A DNA stretch of 64,000 bases from Phoronis australis (taxonomy: Eukaryota > Phoronida > Phoronidae), in contig NMRA01000661.1 in the NCBI GenBank assembly GCA_002633005.1, positions 62,001 to 126,000 of the forward strand, in the 5' to 3' direction. Positions 34,601-46,600 of the stretch are shown one piece after another. Under the pieces are notes generated by a model. That model did not search any database, was not told where the DNA came from, and saw only the letters and a program-made list of their open reading frames with translations. Both the position numbers and the translations under genes were made by a program. Numbering within the stretch: the first letter of the stretch is position 1; each line of letters starts with the position of its first letter.

Positions 34601-37600
34601 ATATAAGCAGCTATTAGTGACGGCACTACCTTGTAACTGTTGACGATAACAGTGGCACCTGGCGATAACGACCATTGGACTGAAGTTAAGGGTTCATACT
34701 GCACCGCAGCGTCGACGTTGCGCTATTAAATCCACCTGTTAACTGTGATGTTAACTGGAACTGTTAACTGCGATCCACGACAGGGGTTAAGCGGACCACA
34801 ACTCCCCAAACCATCGACGCGCCAACGTTAGTATGAAAAACCCTTAAATTACTCAGCTAAGGAAGCACATCTCTCTCACCTTGATCTGCACAAATGGCCG
34901 AAAACTCTGCACCCAACATATCAAAATTTTGTTGCCAATCTTTGTAAAAAGCAGGTAAGATTGATTTCCTTCCCTGTCTCAGATAGCAGATAGTACACAA
35001 CCATGACAGTCTCAAGCAATGAGCATGGTCATGTTGTCCTATTGAATAAGATCGAGTAGCAGAATTCCTCCACTATCAGTCTGAATATAGCCAAGTTGTC
35101 TTATCGCATAAGAAGTGTGTATGTGATCCTACACTCACTGCCCACTCACCTGTGCCTTTGAACACTGCCTATTCACACACATACTTTGGTTAAGGGAGCC
35201 ATCATCTACCATCCCATCATCTGTATCAGATGTCTGCATGTCACTCCATCGTACAATGTCTTCAATACTATTACCTGAACAATAATGAGTAAAAGGTTAC
35301 TTCGACAAATCTAACTACTGACGTCATGAAAACAGACAACACCCGACCTGATGCCCATGCACAAAACAAACTAACAACTGGGGTCTGTCACATGAAAGTG
35401 ACCTAAGACAGAAATGTGGCCTTACACTCGCCATAATTATTTTGAAAAATAATTAGAACTGACAGCAAAAGTCTGAAGTTTCTGAGACTAACACCATATC
35501 ATAACTGCTACCCAATGAGAAAACTTGTACAAAGTATTTCCAGGCAACGAATTGCTAATGACTAAATGGCAAAACATTTACTCAACCACTGAGAAGTGGA
35601 AGCTCAAAACAAATTTCTGACCTTTCACCTTTGACCCTATGCATACTTAAAACCCAAGTGAATTGAAGCATACACAATCTTATGTCAGTTCAATAATGAT
35701 AAAAATGAAAAGACAAGGAAAACTTTGATCACAACACCTGCTGAGGCGAACGCTATGAGTTCCAAATAACTGTTGTGACGAACATCAGACCAACATGAAT
35801 TGTGCACTCTTAATAAAACGTGTACATAGTGCGTAATCATGCGACGTATGATAAAACTTAACACAATATTGCTGCCAAGTAAAATTCTATTTGATTAACT
35901 TCCTGCACAAAAATATGGATTAGGAAAATCTTAGTCTAATACAGGCATATACACTGTATTATAGTGTGCAGGTGGCATAAAACATTTGATGAAACTCTAA
36001 CTGTTATTTGCAGGTAATCCGCCTTTGAAAAATGAAAAAATAACCATTATTTGGTAGTTTTGTGCAAATTAAGTGGAGAATAATCACAAGCATTCCAACT
36101 TACCCCCAGTAGCATTTTAAAAAACAACATCGTGAAACAATTTTACTTAAAGACACCAATTAGCATTGGCACATTAAAATGTCAACAACAACACATTTCA
36201 AAAGATCATTATCAAGGTACCAGCTAAGACACCTACTCCGTCCGGTTCGTGGACACGCTTGAATGTCTCCAATGGAATCTTTTGATTGCTTCTCTTTGCA
36301 GCATGCTCCATAGTCAGTGGTGCCACCTACTGTCAACCAGAGACAGCTTACAGACCAGCAAACACAACATCATTTGGGAGAATGAAGTTTACAACACAGG
36401 GGAACAACAGCAAATGATTGATGATCGCCTACGCATAGACCAGAGCAGCCATTCATACTTACTGGACTTAAGCGGTGTCCTACAGTGAGCCTCTGTTAAA
36501 AATGAATAATTGGTAAAAATAAAGACTTGGCTTAAGGTTAATTATGACCTTGTGCAGTTAGCCAAATGTCTCCAAAAGTACACACTAGTCAGTTTGACTT
36601 CGGTACAAATACATATTTTCTGAAAGTATTAAGTCTGTTTAATTTGCTTTTTACTTAATACCGAATGAAACTGCCCGCAATTGAATGACACGGCCATGGG
36701 TCATTTTTAATAAAAATTCTAGTACTTAAGCGTTTTGGGGAACAGTGCATAAAGTTTCATATGAAATCCAATTAGATGTTTCTGAGATACGATGTTTCGA
36801 AGTTGGCCAATTTTGTACATTCTGTTATGGACCTACACAACCTTATGAGTATTTCTACATGGAAGCATGATACATACCAGCAGCCTCGTTCTGCGTACAA
36901 TGTGACCTAAACCCTTCCCAATTACACCCACAGCTTATTATTTCAACACATTATCATTGCTAGTAAAGGCAGTATAATTATTTCGAACAACAATAGAAGT
37001 CTGAGCAGGACGAGAACACTTTTATGACCTGTACAACATCTGAACACAGTGACGTCAACATACCACAAGCACCAGACTTCTCTGATGCCGGTGTATCCTT
37101 GTCTCTCTCATTCTCCAGCGTTTCGTAGTTCTTGTGTTTGCGGTCATTTCGTTGTTGGATTATTAGTGCCACCACAGTGACAACTAACGAGGTGAAGATG
37201 ATGATGGCGGAGATAATCATCTAAGATGAAAAAAATTTTTATCACACAACAAAATTACTATGGCCCTAGTCAACAAGTTGACCACACATGCCCTAGTGAG
37301 TGCACATTAAGTTTTCGCACCTGTCAAGCCACTTAATAAACAGACTCTCAAGATGTACATAACAGAGACACCTATTGGTAATGCTGGCGTTTTTCATGCA
37401 TGTTAAATAACAAGTCAATGGAAGAAAGAAGACAAACCTGTGGCAAGCCATACTGGAATGCTACATCAGAAGTTGACCACTGGGGGGCAGAACATATCAG
37501 CAGCAAACCTAACATAATCAAAACAAAATAATGTCAAGACAAATATCTCTTCTTTGTTTCAATACCAGACAACTGGAGTTTCTAAATCCAGATATCAAAT

Positions 37601-40600
37601 CTAGTCCATTGTTACGCGATTGCCCATTTTTTGTCTAACATCAGATGATTCTCACACCACTTAGCTATTGCAGTGATACGAACAAAATGCCAAGCTTTCT
37701 TTTTAAGATATCGCAAAACAATATTTCCTAAGCCTAACTTTTAAATCTCTCGCTTCTTTCTACAAATATCACCCTAATACCATTCATCCAACTGAAATCA
37801 AAATTTGATGTCTCACAGCGACCGTGAATACAATGTCAAGGTCACCAAAATCAACTGGCATCTGGAGGTGCCCCACCCACACCCTAGTACAAAATATGAA
37901 AATAATCTAAACCTCCTTTCTTGAGATATCACACCCACAAAATTTTCGCCACGTTAAAACTTGATTTTCTCACGGTGATATCAAGATCACCAAAATTGGC
38001 CATCACCTGGAGTTACCCAATTAAACCTCTACACCAAATATGAGCGAGATCGAAAGCTCACTTCTAGAGATACAGTGGCAATATCACTTACAAATTAAGA
38101 TAAGCTGTACATTCTTACTAGCAGACCTTTGAAATAACATTTAAGGTCACCAGGCACTTGGAGTTGCCACACACACATCTCAGTACAAAATATGAACATC
38201 ATTAAACTTAGCTTCCTTCTTGAGATATCACGTCAACATCTTGTACAACTTACCGACAGATGTGTCGACATATGGTCGTGACAACGTACATCCCCCTCGT
38301 TTTGCACTAACGCACAACCAGCACAGCAAATAGGGTAAAAGTTCAGTACAAGTAACAAAAGACTTACAATGAGAACTCCACAAGCTCTTACAAATATAGC
38401 ACATTATTTTGATTTCACTGCAGGATATAAGACATCTTAACAAAGCTCCACAGCACAGCTTACACACTCATTAGTACATACAGGGCTGGTAAGAAGTAAG
38501 CGAGGCAAGTCTGAATATTCAGCCATTCATACACCAGCTATCCCTTACCTGTACAAACTATGGGTAGACCGAATCCATACAAGATGAGATAGCCTCTCAT
38601 TCGCAGCACAAAGCATAGACTGCGGGTGCGCAGCAGACACATGCCCACTGCATAAGCAGACGTGCACGTACGGCTGGCTAGGACGCCAACGAAGCAGAAG
38701 ATGAACTGCAGATAGTGTTGCCAGGCAACAGTGTTGTCCGTCACCTGCCAGAGAATGCTTCCGATGCAGGCTAATAACTGTAAATATTAAGTGTTAACAA
38801 ATTAAAGGGAAGGCCAAATACAGTACATACATGTACGTGTATATGGCTCGGGTACAACTCCCTGGGTACAACAGACATCTTTTATACCCTAGGCTAGAAA
38901 CCAAAAAAAATGTAAGGGAATATTTCATTCGAGCTCAATCACACGACCTACATTTCAAACCTTTTCACATCATGATAGCAAATGAATTTCATTACCCAAT
39001 AGAACATCTACGTCATCGGCAAGAATAGTGTCAACGCATGTCAGTTACAACAAGGATGATAAACCTTTTTGAAAATTAAGCTGTTCTATATCAATCTGAA
39101 GATTGTGATTCCTTAGTTCATTGCCACACTAGGAGGGAAAACAGCCATGGTATCATAGCAATGGAAATTTTGAACGGTCTTATGGGATTTAATCATGCTA
39201 TTTTGCAAGTGTCATGATGCCGAACATGGGAAGAATGTGCCCTTTAATTCTAACACTTATAAATACACTATGTACACACAACCAGTAGGTACAGGTACAC
39301 CGACCATAAGTGACAGTCACTTACGGGGTCCCCCATTTTGAGAAGCAGTAATTGGTGCCCTTTACTCAGAGGAGAAAACTACTTCTCAAAATTCGAGGTC
39401 CTCTGTAAGTGTCTATTACCAGGCCATGACCAGAGGAGGAGTGTTAACGAGCAGACACAAGGGGGAGCCTTAAAAGCCTCCATTATACCAAATTCAAAAG
39501 TGGTTATCAAGCAGAAGAGTCTTGACACATTGAATACACTCTGGATAAATGTGTGGAATCACTCTCAAATGGTACTTAAGTGTACCTCTGTCTTACCTGA
39601 GCCATCAACAAGTAGACCACAAACTGGTGTGGGAAGACGCGCCACTTGCGGCCGAGAACGAAGACGATGGTCACCCAGACCGTGCTGACTATACCCAAAA
39701 TGCTGATGTCAAACGATGTTTCGGAGAGCATCTTGTAGTTCTCCGACTCGGTGATTGTTGGCAGGGTGACCATGCGTGCCGAAACGAACATAAGAGGGGC
39801 GGAAATGAACGTGCAAAGGACCATACCGGTGGAGATCTAGAGAGACAAAATACTCAGACTTATGGTATACGGAGGGCACAACAAAATGTAGTTTTAAAGA
39901 CACGAGTGGGTAAATCAGTAAAACACTACTGTCAAAATTCAATCACTTGTCTCACAATTCTCCTTTATAATCCAACAAACCCAAAGAGGGGCAGTAATGA
40001 GAACCATGAAAAGTTATCAGAAGTTTGAAAACTACTCAAAAAAGCCGAAAACCTGTTCTCTTTTAGCCACCGTTTTTCAAGAAATGAAACTGTCTGAGTG
40101 AATAAAGCTGCTTTCTTCAGTACAAATACTATTTAGAAACTAGTTTTGAGCATCTGAAAGTTACCTGGCACTCTTTCATTTAATTTTTTTCCTAAGCTAA
40201 GACAAAATTCATGCCTACTTGCTATATAGCCTTGTTATCAGAAGTATCTCGGATGCTGTATGGAGGTCCAGGTGTAATTTGCAAACTAAGGAAACTGTCA
40301 GTGGACTATCCAAACGTTATGCTGACTGCATTTTGTATTCAATTAAGTCGTGTCAGGAAGCCTCCTAACTACGCCTATGCATTAGCATAGCACAACTTCA
40401 TTGTAATACCGTAAACAAAGTTAACAACAGAAATAATCTCCTTAACCTTTGACAAGAGCAATGCGCACCGTGTGCATTGAAAACGGTAAAGATATAGGGG
40501 GTATCTATTTTTCAAACATTTCCATGGGAGTTGGACGTATTTAAAAATCAACACCAGATGTGCTCTCCTGATTAGTAACATGAAGGTTAAATATCATGGG

Positions 40601-43600
40601 GTCTATTGCAAGTAGATTATTAAGCAATCCTTTGACAGTAGTGCCTCTCTGGTGCACAGTTCATTAACAATCTGTCTAACAATCAATGTCGAATTGTATT
40701 TAACGAACTCTGAATCAAACATTATAGGAAAAGTAATAACAATTTGTCACTAGGGAGTGCCAACGTAGTCACATCAGCCCAAAAATCAACACCAGCCATG
40801 TTTTCCTCAACAGAAACCAGGACACCAAACTTCATAAAGAACCATCAAAGACCTTCATTGATAAAGCACACATAACGAAAGCCCAAATTGTCACCAGGGA
40901 GCACCACGGTAGTCAGATCCATCTAAAAATCAACATTAGCCAAGTGCTCTCTTCTTGATTCATCATATGGAACTTAAATACAAAACAGTCACTATAGGGC
41001 ACCACAGTAGCTGGAACCGTCAGAAAGTTAACAACAGCCTGCTCTCTTCAACATGATCAGACATGCCAAACTTCATAAAGATCCATCATCGAGGTAAACA
41101 CAAAGAAAATTAAAATTGCTTAAAGGGGATAGCCGCAATATATCAGTGAAAATTAATGTCTGTTATAGGATACTCTCTTCAACCTGAACACATCTGTCAA
41201 TTTTCATGATCATTCTACAATTAGGGGATTAGCATGCTCCAAAAAGAAAGGAATTTTTTTAAAACAGTCACTTGGAGGTGAAAAACATGTTGAATATACC
41301 TAAAATTGGTTACGTGCCATGATTGTCTCCTTCATAGGTTTGTTTGGCAAATTTCCGAAAGGTCTGACCATGAACTTGGTAAATACTGAGATATGCATAG
41401 ATGAATTGGCACTAGACGACTAAGAAATAATAAAAATTTCCATAAATTGGGAAAAAGCCAACGAGTCAACAAAATTGGGAAGTTACCGCCATCATCTCAA
41501 TAGAAGACTGATTACTAAATCACAAGGTAATTGTTTTTCTAACTTTTGTAAAGACTATCATGGAATTAGGCAGAAACAGAGACAAGGGGAAAAAGTAAAA
41601 CTGCCACTAGGAGGCACACCAATAGTCAGAGCCATCGGAAAGTCATAGTCATCTGCTGTAATCTTCATGAAGACCTTGCAGATTAAGAGATACAGCAGCA
41701 GACGTGGGACAAAATTGATGGCAATATGCACCCGCATGTGTATACGTGGGCGCATAAGAATGCATCAATGGTGATTAAAACAAAAAGCCACATACAATGT
41801 CAACAGCCATTCCATAACTGGAGGCATAGATAAGGACCGTTGGAGCTGATGGGAAGGTTCCGTAGAGAAACCCAAACATGCTGTATGACAATGTCTCATT
41901 GGTGGGTGAACCCGTGCTCATGACGTACACCATTTCACGTGTGACGAATGGAAGTAGCAAGCTGGAAAGAAAAATGGCAAGGGTCAGTACGTAGAAATTC
42001 CAACTACTCTCTAAACAGCTATACAAGTCAAGTCATCTAACATTTCTTCAGGAAGTACAGTACAGTTCAAAAGTATTCAGATAAAATGACCCGTAATTTC
42101 CAGTCATTACCGCTGGGCAGAAGCCGAATTCATCGCCAGAGTCACTGGTTTCCCCTTGTAAACCAAAATGATGATAATAGGTGGCCAAGACATTCTGTAT
42201 TTTTTTCATACATTCTATCGGGAAAGCCAACAATGTAATAAAATTAATTATTAAATACAATATAACAATTCTAGAACTACAGGTCAGTTAGAATGATTAT
42301 GATCCAACACTTATAAAAGTCATTAATGATGGGTACAGATATAGGTAAGGATAAATTAGCACCAAATAAATGCTTCATCACAAACTTCTATAACACAGCT
42401 AACATGACCATACAAAGTTTTGGGGGAAATTGTGGACATTCCCAAATGACGGAAACCTTGGATAAAACAAAAAGGTTCAATTTTGGCAAATATTTTTGTC
42501 TAAAATTGGTGACATTTTACTGCAGCAAACTGTAGCAATGCAGGTCTGATAGCAGTAAATTTTCCACCAATCAATGCCTTATTTGAGTAAACGTTTAACA
42601 CTTCCAGAAAGTACAAACTGTCAAAATTCTCACACAAATCAATTGAATGTCTGGAAACAGACCCCATAATGCAGAATGCTAAACCTTTACGAACTAACGT
42701 TTTAGGAGAATTGGGGCCACAAGATCTACCCTTTTCAATTTAAGTATTCACTAGTCATAATACAGAATAATGAATATTTATGAACATACATTTTGGCAGC
42801 TGTATTTACCAGGAGATGTGGGGACACAAGATCTAGCCCTTTCAACACACCATTCGCTAGTCATAATGCAAAATTTTGAATATTGATGAATTTGCATTTT
42901 GGCAGCTGTATATACCAGATGTGGGGTCCCAAAATCTACAGACCTTTTGACACGCTATTCGCTAAAAATATATAGATATGTAGAATTCTGAACACTAGTG
43001 AATTTGCATTTTAGCAGTCGTATATACGAGACGTGGAGACACAAGATATATAAATCTTAAGTATTCAATAGACAAGTGCAAGACATGTTGCAGACTTTAT
43101 GAAAATGAACTTACGTCTTGGCAGCTATGAGGAGACACGGGGCCACAAGACCTAACCCTTTCAACTTCTGTACCTTGCCAACAAGTGTGAATCCCAGGTA
43201 GAATAGAGCAGTAGCACTAAAAGAATCTCCTGAAAGGTGAATTAGACCATTAACAGTTACCTAATCTGGTCACTGTTTTAGAAGTTAAGGAGGAAAGCAC
43301 CGTCCCGCTTTTGGTAAAACACAGATCTCTGGTTAGGCCAAGAAAGCAAAGTTGGTCCTAGTCTTTACCTCAACTCATTTTGAGACCTACACACACAGAC
43401 AAAGGCGCGAAAGCTAGGGTAAGCAAGGTTAGAAATGACGTGACTTTGCCAGGTGCTGAGCATAAAAAAGCCTGATTTTTGCTAGTCTCAAGTGGGTTTT
43501 CTTTTTTTTTTGAAAAAATGAGCAACTAAGAAAATACTGCACCAGAGACTTGGTTTTCGAAAAAAAAAACATGGACCAGAAACATTTGCAAGAAATAGAC

Positions 43601-46600
43601 TGACGTGATCTGGTCAACAGATGACATGCTGACCAGACTTAAAAATATTAATTTTGTGACTTACTTGTATTGCCGTGTCTTACTCTTTCACTACAGGGTT
43701 TCAACTTCAAACTCAGAATCGAATTCAGAAACCTGACCGCATTCAAAACGTGCTCACATTTAGACAGGCAACGGATGAAAGCGAAGCGAGACAGTCAGGT
43801 GCACTTTGCACATCCAACAGGTGATAAACTGACACTGTGTGGTCACATGCATGTCGAATTCTGTTTTTGACGCTAGTAAAGACCTTTCGGTTAGTTTGTG
43901 CTTGACATCATAGTTTCCAACTCAACTCCTTTATTATGTTTTACTCAGTCACTTTACATGCAAAATGGACTATTTGAAGGCTGCAGTTATCAACTAAATA
44001 TGACAGTTTATTTTATTCAAAAATGTTTATTTCCCCATGGGACAATAGTTTGGCTTAATCTTCTTATTGTCAGCCGTGTCTCATTTAACTGCAGCCTGAG
44101 GATGAGATATGACCAGTCTCCAGGTCTAGTCAACACTCTTGATCTTCTATTGTATTCTTGCTCTCCAGAGGACCGAAAATACTCCTGGTAAAATCTCACC
44201 AATTCCGTTTAACAACAATTGCCAAACGTCCTTCTTTCTTCATTTCTCAAGAGTTTTTAACCATAATGACAGTGTCCACAAATTTCCAATGTCTGATATT
44301 AGCAATTGTACAAAACCTGAATGAAGAAAGGCATTTAATCTGGTGATGGAAAATATTAATATGAAATAAAATCCCTCTGGTAGGCGATATTGCAAGTTTA
44401 TGCCAAATGCATTTTAATTAAAACATGCACGGCTGATGTATATCCAACATTACAATTTGACTAACGACAAATGGCGTGCACTATTATGCTCTGACATTAC
44501 TTACCTAAAACTTTGAGTATTTCGGTGATGACCAGAGGCACATTGTGTTGGAAAATGAAGTTACTGATAATACCAATAATGACCATGAATACTATGGGAT
44601 TGGTGATGACGCCTTTAACTACATGCCATATGAGCCCTGTAATAAACAACACTGTTTTAAAGGAAGAGTAATCTCTAATTTCAACTTGTCCTCATTCTGT
44701 TCGATGCTAAATCACCATTCAATGACTCACTTCAGTGAATGAAGAGATACAACTAAAAGTCACAAAAGGATCCTGTGGTTTTTGAGGGCAATCTTCCCTT
44801 CCAGTTGTAAACTTATAGACGCTGAGGTTGGCCAGTAATGAAATATTAACACAGAAAACAGTTGTAAAGTAGCTCACTAAAGTGTTAGTCACACTTTGTT
44901 TTGAGTTTCTTTAATTTGATGCAATTTTTTAACAGTTGTTGAGGGTTACAGAGCATTATTTTATTTTAGATTCCTTGATAGGAAAGTCGCTGCTATGTTG
45001 ATAGGCTTAAAAATTGGGTTTAGTATACCTTTAAGGTTTCAGTAATTCTTCATTAATTTAGCAAACAATATGAAAGACAAGTGAAATTCTATTTTGCTAA
45101 AATTTGTCCACAATAAATTGAAAAAATACATAATAAGCATGGTTTGCAGAGTGTACTGTAAATGTAATCAAGCAACATTTGATGAGATGTGAAAACTTAT
45201 GAATCATGACTTCTGGAACTGAATATGAAACAAATTTTGCAACCCTGTGGATTCGCCTGGCTCTTTCTACTGGGGATTGATGACAGACTGGTCCCACGAA
45301 AATTTCACCGCCATCTGTCAGTGTTCATAGACAGCAACTCCAAAGCCCTGACACTTCCATGTCTGTATTCAGAGAGGGGTCCTTGGCTTTAACTCGGGCA
45401 TCCTTTTTGACACCTCGTTCAAACCAAGAACTTTCTCTCTCCAGTACCCTTATGTCTCCGGGACTCAAAAGAGTGTATCGGGTCACTAAGGTGATTAAAC
45501 ACTATGGAGTTTAAACCCTTAGCATTTGCCCTGTGGTTATGAGTCATGCGACTTCTGAACAGGTGTTCAGTTTCACCAATATAAGAATATTCACATTCTT
45601 CACAATCACACAAAATGTGATACACCACTCCACTGAAAACCCCAACTGAAGTTTTGTCCTTAGTGTGCACTAAACTACTCTTTACCATGTCAACAGGCGT
45701 GTACATTATTCTTAACGACCTTTGTATTAAAAATTCTGCGTAGATTCTCAGTGAGATTTTAATAAACAAGACAGCAACCAAGGTGGAAAATATTCTGTGC
45801 CCCTTAAAATCGTCACGAAGTAGAGTAGAAGGAACCAGGTGGCTCCCCAACATAGGGAAACTTATTTTATAGTAAGTTCCAGGAAGCCATGACATCAGTT
45901 TTCGCATTTCATTATTGACCTGGATAAATGACAATGTCCATTCATTTGTCTAACCAACATTTGGCAAAACTTAAGTTTCAATTATTTGAAGCATAGCAAT
46001 CGGCCTTTGAGAAATGGAAAATGGTCATTTGCAATTGACCTATCGCCAGGATTTTGAGTGACCGGCTGAACTGACCAATCAGAACAAAGCATTCTTGAAA
46101 CATCTTTGTTTTCAGGCCGCCATTTTACCCGACAAACAACACATTGTCAGGTAAAACTTGTTTGTTTGTCGACTTTTCGAAAGAGCTTGCAATAGGTCAA
46201 GGTTTACATGTCATAAAACAAAACTTGGTAAAGTTTCCATTATTTGTAGCAAAGTAATCAGCCTTTGAAGAACGGAAAATGACAATTTTGATCATTATCT
46301 TTGTGCAATAAAAGTGGACCATTACTGTATGTACGACCAAGAAAAATGTCCCAAGACGAAACATAACTTCATAATAGGGTAGCACATATTGGATATGCTG
46401 ACACAACTAAATGGTGGACATGCAGTAGGATGCAATTCTGTAATGTATCATTTTAATAAATGTAACAATTTCATTACTGTCACATACCTAATTTACTTCC
46501 GGTCTGTGTGTCTTGATTGCGACGTTTTTCTATCTCCAAAAGCAGAAAACCAATGGGGTTTAGGATGGCCAGAGATATGGGTGCCGCTAGATAGATGTAT

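Noticed and set aside
36249-36488. 79-residue plus-strand open frame
   Set aside because: It overlaps the tentative GPR155 exon 10 on the opposite strand and has no family signal.
39338-40028. 116- and 159-residue plus-strand open frames
   Set aside because: Both are antisense shadows of GPR155 exon 6, whose minus-strand reading is clearly coding.
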